Shown one piece after another: positions 1 to 8,800 of a stretch of 64,000 bases of DNA. Origin of the DNA: Pseudomonadota bacterium (GTDB lineage Archaea > Thermoplasmatota > SW-10-69-26 > JACQPN01 > JAJPHT01); assembly GCA_021325135.1 (NCBI GenBank), contig JAJPHT010000046.1, positions 1-64,000 of the forward strand. The letters run 5' to 3'. Below the pieces are notes generated by a model that was not told the origin of the DNA, did no database searches, and saw nothing but the letters and a program-made list of their open reading frames with translations. Both the position numbers and the translations under genes were made by a program. Numbering within the stretch: the stretch's first letter is position 1; the number at the start of each line of letters is the position of its first letter.

Positions 1-89
1 ACGCTGAGGTTCTTCGTCGCGCAGAAGGCCAGGATGCCGGTCATGTTGGAGAAGCCGGCGAGGGTGGAGGAGGGAACGTCGGGGTGCAT
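1..89 (-). CDS. N-terminal fragment of an unrecognised protein (cut by window edge)
   Basis: An ATG-started frame reads off the left edge of the window and gives 29 residues (begins MHPDVPSSTLAGFSNMTG) without a stop. The fragment is too short to assign. The frame is open and has the codon style of its neighbours, but there is little other support. The roughly 240 bases between it and the next gene hold short GCTCACCT-like direct repeats and no gene that I can see. Confidence 0.4.
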   Translation of the reverse strand, partial: MHPDVPSSTLAGFSNMTGILAFCATKNLS

Positions 90-329
90 GAGACGGCCCT
101 CCTGGGGCCCCCTAGTTCCTGCTTGTTGAACGCGGGCTCTCAAGTCGGGCAACGCACGTTCTAGGGAGCGGACCCTGGGCCACGCCGGCCAGGCTGGGCG
201 CGCCCGGGCGAGCCTGACCCGAGGTCGGCGGAGGCGGCCCAAGCCGGGCTCACCTTTGCTCACCTGCGCCCACCTCCGCTCAGGTTCGAACAGGTCAAGC
301 CTCTTGGCCGGACCCTCTCCCGGCTGCGC

Positions 330-1724
330 CTACCTCAGCGCAGCCCCGTCGCTGAGCCCTCCGGCGTACACCGTGGCGGAGAGCATCCTCTCGTTGGCGT
401 CGCCGCTCCAGGTGGCGTGGGGCTGCCCGTCGGGGGCGATGGTGACCTCGAAGAAGTCGAGGAGGCTGCGGTCGCGGCCGGTGAGGCTGCACAGCAGGCC
501 GTCGGTGCAGATGGTGCCGATGTGGGTGGGCTGGCTGTTGAGGAGGGCGCCCTTCCAGGTGGGCTTCTCGGCGTCGCCGGTGGCGCTCTCGACGAGGTGG
601 ACGTTCCACAGGTCGGGGGCGACCTCGTTGGGGGCTCCGAGGGTGCCTTCGTACCAGGCGATGGCGATGCGGCCCGGCTTGCCGGCGGCGACCCAGGGGA
701 AGAGGGCGGTGTTGCCTTCGGGGGAGACGACGACGGGCTTGCTCCAGGTGGCGCCCTTGTCCTTGCTCACGAGGAGGTGGACGACGGCGCGGTTGGCGGC
801 CTTGACGGGGACGTTGTCGGGGAGGGTGTCGTCGCTGGCGTAGACGAGGTAGACGGTGCCGGCGCTGTCAACGGCGGCGACGGGGAAGATGCTGGTGGGG
901 AAGCCCAGGAGGAGAGTGCGGCTGATGGGGGCGGCGAGGACCTTGGTCCAGTTGTGGCCGAAGTCGTCGGTGCGGGCGACGACGATGCCCTTGCCGTCGT
1001 CGATGTAGGGGACGTAGATGGAGGACGAGCTGGGGTCGTGGACGATGGGGCCGGCGACGTGGTCGGACTCCCAGTATTGCAGCGAGTCCCAGGTCTTGCC
1101 GCCGTCGACGCTGTGGCGGAAGGCGAGCTTGCCGCCGTCCTTGGTGTCGCGCCAGTCGACGACGACGTGGCCGTTGCCCCAGGCGTCGATCCACTCGCGG
1201 TCGGAGCCGGTCTTGTTGGAGAGGTCCACGGGCTTGGTCCAGGTGACGCCCTTGTCGGTGGAGGCCTGGAAGGGGATGGGGCCGCTGCTGCCGCTCAGGC
1301 CGGCCCAGTAGATGCTGCCGTTGGCGTCGATGGCGATGTCGCCGTCGCCGCCGCCGTCGAGGCCGGGGTCCTTCTTCTCGAAGCCGGGCGGGCAGACGGG
1401 GGGCGTGGGGATGAGGCCCGTGTCGCAGGCGTCGCTGCCCAGGGCCTTCCACGACTTGCCGGAGTCGTCGCTGCGCCAGAGGTAGAGCGGCGTCGTGACG
1501 TAGAGCGTGCCGTCGGGGGCGGCGGCGATGTTGGGCTCGGCGCCGATCTGCGCGACCCCCAGCTTGACGTCGGGGAGGACCTTGAGGTCCTTCAGCTCGG
1601 GGCGCACGTCGGGCGCCGCGCTGGCGGAGGTGGAGGCGGTGCTGGCGGGCGTCTCCTGTTGGACGCAGCCGGGCACGAGGAGCGCGGCGGCGAGCGCCAG
1701 GGCGAAGGCGAGCCTGGGGACCAT
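330..1724 (-). CDS. BNR/Asp-box repeat (sialidase-like fold) lipoprotein
   Basis: 464 aa. The N-terminus is a lipoprotein signal: a hydrophobic stretch ending in LLVPGC with the lipobox cysteine near residue 20, then a Ser/Thr/Ala-rich linker, so the protein should be lipid-anchored outside the cell. The body has repeated Asp-box motifs of the S-x-D-x-G-x-x-W type (SDDSGKSW, STDKGVTW, SVDGGKTW, SKDKGATW), which mark a beta-propeller of the sialidase/BNR superfamily. The sialidase catalytic residues are not obvious, so glycan hydrolysis is not claimed; binding or a structural surface role is as likely. Three relatives of similar size lie elsewhere in this window. A TATA-like sequence lies about 27 nt upstream of the ATG. 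Confidence 0.85.
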   Translation of the reverse strand: MVPRLAFALALAAALLVPGCVQQETPASTASTSASAAPDVRPELKDLKVLPDVKLGVAQIGAEPNIAAAPDGTLYVTTPLYLWRSDDSGKSWKALGSDACDTGLIPTPPVCPPGFEKKDPGLDGGGDGDIAIDANGSIYWAGLSGSSGPIPFQASTDKGVTWTKPVDLSNKTGSDREWIDAWGNGHVVVDWRDTKDGGKLAFRHSVDGGKTWDSLQYWESDHVAGPIVHDPSSSSIYVPYIDDGKGIVVARTDDFGHNWTKVLAAPISRTLLLGFPTSIFPVAAVDSAGTVYLVYASDDTLPDNVPVKAANRAVVHLLVSKDKGATWSKPVVVSPEGNTALFPWVAAGKPGRIAIAWYEGTLGAPNEVAPDLWNVHLVESATGDAEKPTWKGALLNSQPTHIGTICTDGLLCSLTGRDRSLLDFFEVTIAPDGQPHATWSGDANERMLSATVYAGGLSDGAALR

Positions 1725-1746
1725 GCGCCCTGGCCAGGCGGAGGTC

Positions 1747-1792
1747 GTCTTAAGGATTCACGCAGGCCCCGTGCCCAAGCGAGGCTTATGGG
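1747..1792. promoter_or_regulatory. Divergent TATA boxes between BNR lipoprotein and aminotransferase genes
   Basis: On the minus strand ATCCTTAAGACG lies about 27 nt before the lipoprotein ATG. On the plus strand GGCTTATGGG lies about 26 nt before the aminotransferase ATG. Both distances fit archaeal leaderless promoters, where the TATA box is centred about 26 nt upstream of the transcription start. Seen in sequence; promoter activity is inferred. Confidence 0.5.
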
Positions 1793-1813
1793 CCCCGTTC
1801 GCGATGCGCGGCC

Positions 1814-2980
1814 ATGCCTCGGGGCTTCGCCAGCCGCATGGGTCGCATGAGGGAGTCGGGGACCGTCAAGATCACCGACGCGGTGGGGAGGCTGCGCCGC
1901 GAGGGGCGCGAGATCGTCTCCTTCAGCGTGGGCGAGCCCGACTTCGACACGCCCGAGCCCGCGCGGGAGGCGCTGAAGGCCGCGGTGGACGCGGGGCACA
2001 CGCACTACGTCAGCGCGTGGGGCATTCCCGAGCTTCGCGAGGCCATCGCGCAGAAGTCGCAGAAGGAGAACGGCATCCCCGCCAAGGCGGCGAACGTGCT
2101 GGTGACGCCCGCGAAGCAGGCCATCTTCTACGCCATTCTCGCCACGGTGGAGGAGGGGGACGAGGTGCTGATCCCCGACCCCGCGTGGGTGAGCTACGAG
2201 CCCATCGTGTCGCTGGCGGGCGGCAAGGTCGTGCGCGTGCCGGCCACCCTGGAGACCGACTTCCGCATGACGCCCGAGGCGGTCGCGGAGCGCGTCACCG
2301 GGAAGACGAAGCTCCTCATCGCCAACAGCCCCAGCAACCCCACGGGGGGCGTGGCGACGCCGGAGGACGTGCGCGGCTGGTGCGACCTCGCCAAGGACCA
2401 CGACCTCTGGCTCCTCAGCGACGAATTGTACGAGAAGATCCTCTACGAGGGCTCGCACGTGAGCCCCGCGAGCCTGCCGGGCATGGCGGAGCGCACGCTC
2501 ACGGTGAACGGCTTCAGCAAGGCCTACGCCATGACGGGCTGGCGCATGGGCTGGCTCGTGGGCGACGCGCCCGTGATGAAGGAGATCGTGAAGCTCCAGC
2601 AGCACAGCCTCACGCACCCCGCGTCCTACTCGCAGCACGGCGCGCTGGAGGCCCTGCGCATGGACCAAACGCCGGTGCGGGAGATGGTGGAGGAGTTCCG
2701 CGCCCGCCGCGACCTCATGGTGAAGGGCCTGCGCGAGATCCCCGGCTGGGAGTGCAACGTGCCCAAGGGCGCGTTCTACGTCTTCGCGCGCTACCACCAC
2801 AAGCTCAGCAGCCTGGAGATGGCGGAGCGCCTCCTCTTCGACGGGGGCGTCGCGGTGACGCCCGGCATCGAGTTCGGGCCCCTGGGCGAGGGGCACGTGC
2901 GCATCTCGTACGCCAACTCGCGGGAGAACCTTGAGAAGGGGCTCGCGAGGATGGCCGAGGTGTCGGCCAAACTTCCTTGA
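1814..2980 (+). CDS. Class I/II PLP-dependent aminotransferase (aspartate aminotransferase-like)
   Basis: 388 aa, usual length for the AspC-like fold-type I aminotransferases. Visible landmarks are SVGEPDFDTP near the N-terminus, the substrate-binding SNPTGG, and the PLP-lysine block GFSKAYAMTGWRMGW. It would move an amino group between a 2-oxo acid and Asp, Glu or an aromatic amino acid in the cytoplasm, with PLP bound to the lysine of the SKAYAMTGWR block. It converges with a second, related aminotransferase. The window holds aspartate kinase and prephenate dehydrogenase, so aspartate or aromatic transamination are both plausible; the exact substrate cannot be read from sequence. The start could also be the ATG eight codons in (MGRMRESG). 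Confidence 0.9.
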   Translation: MPRGFASRMGRMRESGTVKITDAVGRLRREGREIVSFSVGEPDFDTPEPAREALKAAVDAGHTHYVSAWGIPELREAIAQKSQKENGIPAKAANVLVTPAKQAIFYAILATVEEGDEVLIPDPAWVSYEPIVSLAGGKVVRVPATLETDFRMTPEAVAERVTGKTKLLIANSPSNPTGGVATPEDVRGWCDLAKDHDLWLLSDELYEKILYEGSHVSPASLPGMAERTLTVNGFSKAYAMTGWRMGWLVGDAPVMKEIVKLQQHSLTHPASYSQHGALEALRMDQTPVREMVEEFRARRDLMVKGLREIPGWECNVPKGAFYVFARYHHKLSSLEMAERLLFDGGVAVTPGIEFGPLGEGHVRISYANSRENLEKGLARMAEVSAKLP

Positions 2981-3038
2981 TGATCGCTTCGTCACGCTTC
3001 TCGATGCGACCAGCGAAGAGGGCATCCCTCGGGGGCCG

Positions 3039-4193
3039 CTACTCCAGCTTCTTCCCCGCGGCCAGCTCCTCGAAGGTGGAGTAGATGCGGCGCATGCCTT
3101 CGCGGATGTTGCTCTCGCTGGTGGCGTAGGAGAGGCGGATGTGCCCCGCGCCGAGGTCGCCGAACGCGCTGCCCGGCGTCACGACGACGTTGCGGCGCTT
3201 CAGCAGGTGCAGCGCGAGGTCGCCGCAGTCCACGTCGTGGTCGTAGGAGCAGAAGGCGTAGAACGCGCCCTCGGGCTTCACGATGTCCAGGCCGGGCACC
3301 TCCTTGACGAGCTTGGTGACGAGGTCGCGGCGCTCGCGGAAGGTCTGCACCATGCCGTGCACGAAGTCCTGGGGCCCCTCCAGCGCGGCGAGGCACGCGT
3401 ACTGCGTGGGCGTCGCGGGGCAGGCCACCAGGTGGTAGTTCATGCGCTTGATGGGCTCGGCCAGCGCGGGGTCGGCGACGATGTAGCCGATGCGCCACCC
3501 CGTCATGGCGTAGGCCTTGCTGAAGGTGTTGAGGTAGACGGTGCTCTCGTACTTGCCCAGGAAGCTCGCGTGGGGGCGGTCGTACGTGATGGTGTCGTAC
3601 GCCTCGTCGGTGATGAGGAGGAGGCCGTGCTCGCGGGCGAAGTCCACGATGTAGTCCACGTCCTTCTCGCGCAGGCACGCGCCCGTGGGGTTGCTGGGGG
3701 AGTTGACGATGATGGCCTTCGTCTTCTCGGTCACGAGCTGGCGCAGGTCGTCGACGCGCGGCCGGTAGTGGAACTCCTTGCGCAGCGGGTAGTAGACGGG
3801 CACGCCGCCCACGAGGACCGTGTGCGGGCGGTAGAGCACGAAGCCCGGGTTGGGCATCAGCACCTCGTCGCCCGGGTTGATGAACGACGCGATGGTGGCG
3901 TAGAGGCCGCTGGTGCTGCCCGTGGTGACGATGACGTGCGACGGGTCGATGGTGCGCAGGCGGCTGCGCTCCTTCTCCGCGATGGCGGCGCGAAGCTCGG
4001 GGATGCCGCTGCTGGGGCCGTAGTTGTTCTTCCCTTCGCGCATCGCGCGGGCGAACGCCTCGATGACGAAGTCGGGGGGCTGGAAGTCGGGCTCGCCGAT
4101 GCCGAAGTTGATCGCGTCCTTGCCCGCCATCTCGAACATCTTCCGGATGCCCGAGAGGGGCAGGTCGCGCATGCGTCGAGCCTGCTCCACCAT
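3039..4193 (-). CDS. Class I/II PLP-dependent aminotransferase (second paralogue)
   Basis: 384 aa from the ATG of MVEQARRMRDLPLSGIR; the 993-aa ORF in the track runs on into meaningless upstream frame. Landmarks are INFGIGEPDFQPPDF, SNPTGA, and the PLP-lysine block TFSKAYAMTGWRIGY. It resembles the aspartate/aromatic aminotransferases of archaea, with the N-terminal RxxLPxSGIRxxFE block common among these. It acts in the cytoplasm on amino acid/2-oxo acid pairs. It converges on the preceding aminotransferase with about 60 nt between their stops, and is divergent from pyrC. The presence of two enzymes may reflect different substrates, one of which could close tyrosine or phenylalanine synthesis after prephenate dehydrogenase (inference). 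Confidence 0.9.
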   Translation of the reverse strand: MVEQARRMRDLPLSGIRKMFEMAGKDAINFGIGEPDFQPPDFVIEAFARAMREGKNNYGPSSGIPELRAAIAEKERSRLRTIDPSHVIVTTGSTSGLYATIASFINPGDEVLMPNPGFVLYRPHTVLVGGVPVYYPLRKEFHYRPRVDDLRQLVTEKTKAIIVNSPSNPTGACLREKDVDYIVDFAREHGLLLITDEAYDTITYDRPHASFLGKYESTVYLNTFSKAYAMTGWRIGYIVADPALAEPIKRMNYHLVACPATPTQYACLAALEGPQDFVHGMVQTFRERRDLVTKLVKEVPGLDIVKPEGAFYAFCSYDHDVDCGDLALHLLKRRNVVVTPGSAFGDLGAGHIRLSYATSESNIREGMRRIYSTFEELAAGKKLE

Positions 4194-4281
4194 GGGGCCC
4201 GCCACCCGTCGGGCCTCACTTCTGCCTTTCGTGCAAGGTCGTGACACGGCGCCGGCAAGGGCCGACAATCTGACGGCGCAT

Positions 4282-4290
4282 GCCTTATCC
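4282..4290 (+). promoter_or_regulatory. TATA box of pyrC
   Basis: GCCTTATCC is centred about 28 nt upstream of the pyrC ATG, the distance expected for a leaderless archaeal transcript. There is no clear Shine-Dalgarno sequence before this ATG. Confidence 0.45.
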
Positions 4291-4313
4291 GAGCCCCGCC
4301 GGTTCGCGCCGCC

Positions 4314-5597
4314 ATGAGCCGCGCCGACCTCCTGGTGAAGGGCCGCGTCCTCGCCGACGGCCGCATCGCGAGGGGGTCCTTCGGCGTGCGGGACGGACGC
4401 GTCGTTCCGGCCACGGAGGACGCGGCGCAGGTCTTGGACTTCGGCGACCTCCTCGTGGTCCCCGGCGCCATCGACCCCCACGTCCACTTCCGCGACCCCG
4501 GCGCTCCCCAGAAGGAGGACTTCGGCAGCGGCACCAGGGCTGCGGCGCTGGGCGGCGTGACGACGGTCATGGACATGCCCAACACGAATCCGCCTGTGTT
4601 CACGCGCGCTGCGCTGGAGGACAAGCTCGCCCGCGCCCGCGCCAAGGCGCACGTCGACTTCGGCCTCTACGCAGGCCTCGACGAGAAGGGCGAGGCGCTC
4701 TCCATCCTCCGCGAAGCCAGCGCGGTCAAGGTCTACCTGGGCGCCACCACCGGGCACCTCCTCGTGCGCGATCCCGACCTCGTGCGCCGCGCGCTGGTGG
4801 CGGCCGCCGCGGCGGGGCGCACGGTGGCGTTCCACGCCGAGAGCCAGGCGTGCCTGGAGCGCCACGCCCACGCGCTGGACGACTCGTACCCCAGCCACGC
4901 CCACGCGCGCCCCGCCGAGTGCGAGGCCGAGGCCATCCGCATGCTGGCGGCCGCCGCGGCGGGCACGGGCGCGCGCGTCCACATCGCGCACCTCTCCACG
5001 GCGAAGGGGCTCGCGGCCATGGGCGGCACGCCCTTCAGCGCCGAGGTCTGCCCTCACCACCTCCTGCTCACGCAGGACGCCCTGCGCGGCGGCGGCGCGT
5101 TCAAGATGAACCCGCCCCTGCGCGAGCAGGATGATATCAACGCCCTGTGGCGCGCGCTCGCGGAGGGCCGCGTCGCGTGCCTCGCCAGCGACCACGCGCC
5201 CCACACCCGGGAGGAGAAGGCGGCCCCGCGGCAGGGCGAATGCCCCGCGGGCGTGCCGGGCGTGCAGACGCTTCTGCCCGTGCTGCTGCCCTTCGCGAAG
5301 ACGGGGCGCATCGGCCTCGCGCGCCTCCTGGACGCCTCCGTCGCGGCGGCGCGCCTTTTCGGCCTCCCCCGCAAGGGCTCCCTGGCGCCGGGCATGGACG
5401 CCGACTTCGCGGTGTACGACCTGGACGAGGAGCGCCCCGTGCGCGGCGCGGAGATGGCGAGCCGCGCGGGGTGGACCCCCTTCGAGGGCATGCCCGCCGT
5501 CTTCCCGCGGCACGTCTTCCTGCGCGGCGCGCCCGTGGTGGAGGAGGGCCGCTTCGTGGGCTCGCCGGGCGCGGGCCGCTTCGTGGCGCCCCCCTAG
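4314..5597 (+). CDS. pyrC: Dihydroorotase
   Basis: 427 aa, class I (allantoinase-like) dihydroorotase length. It catalyses reversible cyclisation of N-carbamoyl-L-aspartate to dihydroorotate, step three of pyrimidine synthesis. Metal-binding and catalytic landmarks of the amidohydrolase fold are visible: DPHVHFRDPG, MDMPNTNPP, the candidate carboxylated lysine in AVKVYLGATTGH, FHAES, HIAHLST, and SDHAPHT with the catalytic Asp. The other pyrimidine genes in the window are carA and carB, which lie far away, so the pathway is not one operon here. It is transcribed away from the second aminotransferase, and its 3' end overlaps the convergent SprT-like gene by 4 nt. Confidence 0.95.
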   Translation: MSRADLLVKGRVLADGRIARGSFGVRDGRVVPATEDAAQVLDFGDLLVVPGAIDPHVHFRDPGAPQKEDFGSGTRAAALGGVTTVMDMPNTNPPVFTRAALEDKLARARAKAHVDFGLYAGLDEKGEALSILREASAVKVYLGATTGHLLVRDPDLVRRALVAAAAAGRTVAFHAESQACLERHAHALDDSYPSHAHARPAECEAEAIRMLAAAAAGTGARVHIAHLSTAKGLAAMGGTPFSAEVCPHHLLLTQDALRGGGAFKMNPPLREQDDINALWRALAEGRVACLASDHAPHTREEKAAPRQGECPAGVPGVQTLLPVLLPFAKTGRIGLARLLDASVAAARLFGLPRKGSLAPGMDADFAVYDLDEERPVRGAEMASRAGWTPFEGMPAVFPRHVFLRGAPVVEEGRFVGSPGAGRFVAPP

Positions 5598-5980
5598 GGC
5601 CAACCGCTTCGCAGCGGGTCGCCCTCGTCCAGCGTGGGCACGGGCCGCGCGCCGCATCGCCTCGCGTGCTCGCGCCACGCCGGGCCGTGCCCCTCGTCCT
5701 CGTCGAAGAGGAGCGCCGCGGCGTGGGCGATCTCGTGGCGCACGGTCTCCAGGAGGAGATCGCCCCGCACGTGGGCCGAGAGGAGGAAAGGCTCCAGCAC
5801 GCGCCACGGCCCGGCGCCGCGCGTGTTCGTGGCCGCGAAGAGGTCGCGCCGGTCCACCACGTCGACGCCGGGGAAGGGCGGGAGCGCGCCCCCGTAGACC
5901 TCGCGGTTGATGCGCTCGTACTCCTGGCGGAACACCGCGGCCGCGTCCGGCACGGGGCGCCAAGGGCGCTCCTTCGTCAT
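5594..5980 (-). CDS. SprT-like zinc metallopeptidase
   Basis: 128 aa from the second in-frame ATG (MTKERPW); an ATG 11 codons earlier is possible but would overlap the divergent gene further. The core is VRHEIAHA, an HExxH zinc site, followed by GHGPAWREHARRCGA, which supplies the third histidine in the arrangement typical of SprT/Spartan-type peptidases. An FxxEYERINREVYGGALP segment matches the N-terminal helix of this fold. Spartan proteins cleave DNA-protein crosslinks in eukaryotes; archaeal and bacterial members are mostly uncharacterised, so this role is only a possibility. No C-terminal zinc ribbon is present. Confidence 0.8.
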   Translation of the reverse strand: MTKERPWRPVPDAAAVFRQEYERINREVYGGALPPFPGVDVVDRRDLFAATNTRGAGPWRVLEPFLLSAHVRGDLLLETVRHEIAHAAALLFDEDEGHGPAWREHARRCGARPVPTLDEGDPLRSGWP

Positions 5981-6044
5981 GAAGACCGGCCCGATCGATC
6001 TTCGGGCCGTCAAGCTCCATGCTTTCGCGTTGGGACTCGCGGGC

Positions 6045-6254
6045 GTGGAGCGCAGGCGCGTGGACTCCTCGGCGGTCGCGTCGGTGGGCTACGACGCCGC
6101 GCGCCGCGTGCTGGAGGTGGAGTACCGGGGCGGCGGCGCCTACGCCTACGCGGGCGTGCCGCCGCGCACTTACGCCGCGCTCCTGGCCGCCTCCAGCAAG
6201 GGGGCGTTCGTCAACGCGCGCGTCAAGGGGCGATACCCCTTCAGGCGGCGATGA
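6045..6254 (+). CDS. KTSC-domain protein
   Basis: 69 aa from a GTG start. The whole protein matches the KTSC pattern: an N-terminal VDSSAVASVGYD, LEVEYRGGGAYAYAGVP in the middle, and SKGAFVNARVKGRYPFRR at the end. KTSC domains are small, taken from lysyl-tRNA synthetase fusions and phage/bacterial proteins, and have no established function. A longer start (ATG at 5979) would overlap the divergent peptidase start and add residues not typical of the domain, so the GTG is preferred. The 3' end overlaps the convergent polymerase gene by 14 nt. Confidence 0.7.
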   Translation: MERRRVDSSAVASVGYDAARRVLEVEYRGGGAYAYAGVPPRTYAALLAASSKGAFVNARVKGRYPFRRR

Positions 6255-8556
6255 GGGGCAGCCGCGTCTGGCGCGGGCCCGGCGTCGTCTCCTCGGCGAG
6301 GCGCGCCTCGTCGTAGCCCAAGGGGAGCAGGATGGAGGCGAGGCCGCGCAGCACGAGGGCCTCGTAGGCGGCGCGGTCGTACTCCTCGTCCCCCTTCCAG
6401 AGGCGCTTCTCGCGCACGCGCGCCTCGGGGTCGCGGCTCTCCGCGTCGGTGACGACGACGCGCACCTCGTCGCCGGGCGGCACGCGGATGCCGCGCTTGC
6501 GAAGCTGCCGCAGCGCGGCGTGCGCGTGCCCCATGGCGCGGTACTGCTCCAATTCCTGCCCGACGCGCAGCGCGATCCACAGCTCGTCGCTCGCGCACTG
6601 GCCGGCGCGCACGCGCTCCAGCACGCGCGCCGCCTTCGCGAGGCCGCGCGGGACGGCCTCGCGGACCTCCTGCGCGGTGCGCGCCTCCGCCATGGTCTCC
6701 AGCAGGGCCTTTTGAGCCTCGCAGACGACGCCGGGCGCGCTGCCCTGGCGGAACTCGACGCCTCGCACCTTGAGGCGCCCGCTGGCCAGCACGTCGACGT
6801 CCTGCCCCATCTGGCTGCGGCTGGGCGCGTCGGGCGCCACGTCGAAGACGCCGTAGAAGCGGTTGGGCGCGCCGATCTGCCGCGCGCCCTGCGCCTGGTG
6901 CGCGCGCGTGGGGAGGAAGACGATCCAGTCGAAGCGTCCCACGGGGTCGAAGCGGATGCCCGTCTCGCGCTGCACCGCCGCGGCCAGCGCCTCGGGGGGC
7001 GAGACGACGGAGCGCGCGCGGCGCAGCCACAGGCTGTCCACGATGCCGTGCAGCACGTCCCAGCCGTGCTCCTGCGCGACCTCCGCCGCGGTGAGGAGCA
7101 CCTCGCGCCCCCACGCGCACGTCGCCTCGTGCGCCTCGATGCAGCCGAAGCGCGCGTTGCGGTACCCCTGGTAGCCGAACGAGACGACGTTGAGCCACTT
7201 CAGCGCGTCCACGCGCCCCTGGTACTCCTGGCGGCGGCTGGGGTCCGCCTTGCGCTTGCGCTTGAGGTCCTCGCGCCGCGCCACCAGGCGCTCCAGCACG
7301 CGGGGCACGAGGCCGCGCGTCGCGCACACGTGATAGCCCGTCTGCGGCACGAAGCTCGCGGGGGGCAGCGTCGCGGGGTCGCAGCAGGAGCAGAGGATCG
7401 CCTCGGAGCCCAGGTTGTGCCGCGCGATGAGCGAAGGGTAGAGCGACGCGAAGTCGAGCTCGATCACGTCCTCGTGCAGGCCCACCACGGGGTCGTAGAT
7501 GTAGCCGCCGCGGTCCGCCTTCACGAGGCTGCGCAGCGTCTTGGGCTTCTCGGGGAGGTTCTTCTTCCACGGGATGAGGCGCCCCTCGCGCTTCGCCTGG
7601 CCGATCTGGATGGCCGTGACCGCGGTGCCCGCCTCCAGGCGCGCGATCTCCTGGAGCGGGATGCCCGAGATGCGCGCCATGTCCACGACGCCCGAGAGGT
7701 CCGTCTCGGAGAAGAAGAAGCTCTCGTGGAGGTCCACGTGGATGCGCCCGGGGAGCGGCTGGCTCTGCGCGCGGTACTTGATCTTCCCGTAGGTGAAGAA
7801 GCTCCGCTCGCGCCGCGAGGGGAGGAAGCCCGCGTCGCGCCCCAGGCGCCAGCCCTCAAGGCCCAGCGCCTTCGCGCGCCCCGCCAGGTGGCGCAGCAGC
7901 CAGCGGTCGCCGCCCCGTGTGTAGACGACGTCGGGGTCGAGGCGCGCGACGCGCGCCGCCGCGTCGCGGAGCACGTCCTCCTCGCGGCCCGTGAAGGTGA
8001 TGTCATCCACCGTGACGCTCGCCACGGGGTCGTCGGGCGCGGTGCCGGGGCCCTCGCTGCGCGTCGTGGCGGAGAGGAGCGCCTCGCGGAGGTCGGGGGG
8101 CGGGTAGTCGAGGCTCCAGGCGTCCTCGCCCTCCACGAGGGAGAGGTCGGAGCGCACGCGGGCGAAGGGGAAGACGCCGCGGGCGATGAAGAAGCGCTGG
8201 CTCATGCGCAGGTCCACGTCGTAGAGGTCGAGGTCGCGGTGCTCGCCGCGGGCGTCCACCATCTGCGCGACGGGGAGGAGGCGCCGCGAGTCGAGCATGG
8301 GGACCTTGAGCACGCGGCGCGCGCCCGCCGAGAGGCCCAGCTTGTGCGACTCGAAGGCGGGCTCGCCGACGCCGGGCACGAGGGGGAGGTCGTGGGCGAG
8401 GCGCGACAATTCGCGGCGCGGGCCCGCGACGTAGAACTCGGGAGTGAAGGGCGCGCGCACCGCGCGGGCGGGGCGGCCGCCGCCCCCGATCCACGTCACC
8501 ATCTCGCGCCGCGCGGGGTCGGCGTAGCTGTCGAGGATGACGCCTTCACCGGGCAC
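6241..8556 (-). CDS. Family B DNA polymerase, PolB2-like, with degenerate motif C and exonuclease
   Basis: 771 aa. Polymerase motif A is intact (ELDFASLYPSLI, about residue 366), with a motif B-like LKWLNVVSFGYQGYRNARFG after it. Motif C reads HGIVDSLW: the first aspartate of the usual YxDTDS is replaced by Ile, while the second, more critical one is kept. The proofreading domain appears dead: there is no DIE-type Exo I, and the Exo II region DPDVVYTRGGDRWLL lacks the catalytic Asp. A cysteine cluster (CSCCDP and a later Cys) follows motif A. This pattern matches the archaeal PolB2 group, long described as partly inactivated and suspected to work in translesion synthesis rather than replication. 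It is the last gene of a tight three-gene cassette and overlaps the preceding small gene by 11 nt. Confidence 0.85.
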   Translation of the reverse strand: MPGEGVILDSYADPARREMVTWIGGGGRPARAVRAPFTPEFYVAGPRRELSRLAHDLPLVPGVGEPAFESHKLGLSAGARRVLKVPMLDSRRLLPVAQMVDARGEHRDLDLYDVDLRMSQRFFIARGVFPFARVRSDLSLVEGEDAWSLDYPPPDLREALLSATTRSEGPGTAPDDPVASVTVDDITFTGREEDVLRDAAARVARLDPDVVYTRGGDRWLLRHLAGRAKALGLEGWRLGRDAGFLPSRRERSFFTYGKIKYRAQSQPLPGRIHVDLHESFFFSETDLSGVVDMARISGIPLQEIARLEAGTAVTAIQIGQAKREGRLIPWKKNLPEKPKTLRSLVKADRGGYIYDPVVGLHEDVIELDFASLYPSLIARHNLGSEAILCSCCDPATLPPASFVPQTGYHVCATRGLVPRVLERLVARREDLKRKRKADPSRRQEYQGRVDALKWLNVVSFGYQGYRNARFGCIEAHEATCAWGREVLLTAAEVAQEHGWDVLHGIVDSLWLRRARSVVSPPEALAAAVQRETGIRFDPVGRFDWIVFLPTRAHQAQGARQIGAPNRFYGVFDVAPDAPSRSQMGQDVDVLASGRLKVRGVEFRQGSAPGVVCEAQKALLETMAEARTAQEVREAVPRGLAKAARVLERVRAGQCASDELWIALRVGQELEQYRAMGHAHAALRQLRKRGIRVPPGDEVRVVVTDAESRDPEARVREKRLWKGDEEYDRAAYEALVLRGLASILLPLGYDEARLAEETTPGPRQTRLPLIAA

Positions 8557-8800
8557 GCGCGGCGGCCTCCCGGCGCAGGGCGGCGATCTCGCGCTCGTGC
8601 TCCAGCAGCACCGCGAGGAGGACCGCCTGCATGGGGTCCAGGGGGGACTGGTTCGCGGTGGCGCTGGCGTGCGAGCGCGCCTTCTGCCAGAGGGCGTCGA
8701 AGAGGCGCTGCTCCTCCTCGGTCAGGCCGCGGCGGAAGTCGCGCCACTCGAACTCCAGCGCGTCCAGGAGGCGGCGCGACGTGGGCAGCGTGCGGCCCAT
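8546..8800 (-). CDS. Small conserved protein of the PolB2 cassette
   Basis: 84 aa from ATG (MGRTLPTSRRLLDALEFEW); the longer ORF in the track extends upstream without support. It is charged and helical, with the blocks MGRTLPT, LTEEEQRLFDALWQKARSHA, and SPLDPMQAVLLAVLLEHEREI. From memory, haloarchaea encode small proteins that begin MGRTLPTYRR and contain DPMxPxLLSxLLEHE, so this appears to be a conserved but uncharacterised family. Its start overlaps the stop of the RecA-like gene (TGATG) and its end overlaps the polymerase start, so the three are almost certainly co-translated. I infer an accessory role for the polymerase. Confidence 0.75.
   Translation of the reverse strand: MGRTLPTSRRLLDALEFEWRDFRRGLTEEEQRLFDALWQKARSHASATANQSPLDPMQAVLLAVLLEHEREIAALRREAAARAR

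Noticed and set aside
283-296. GGTTCGAAC, resembling a tRNA T-loop
   Set aside because: No acceptor stem, D-arm or anticodon arm can be folded around it; the box is a simple palindrome in a region of short direct repeats.
417-1850. 477-aa plus-strand ORF
   Set aside because: Antisense to the first BNR lipoprotein gene; low-complexity Gly/Val/Ala/Asp composition with no motif.
3039-6020. 993-aa minus-strand ORF
   Set aside because: Only the last 384 codons are a protein (aminotransferase); the rest is antisense to pyrC.
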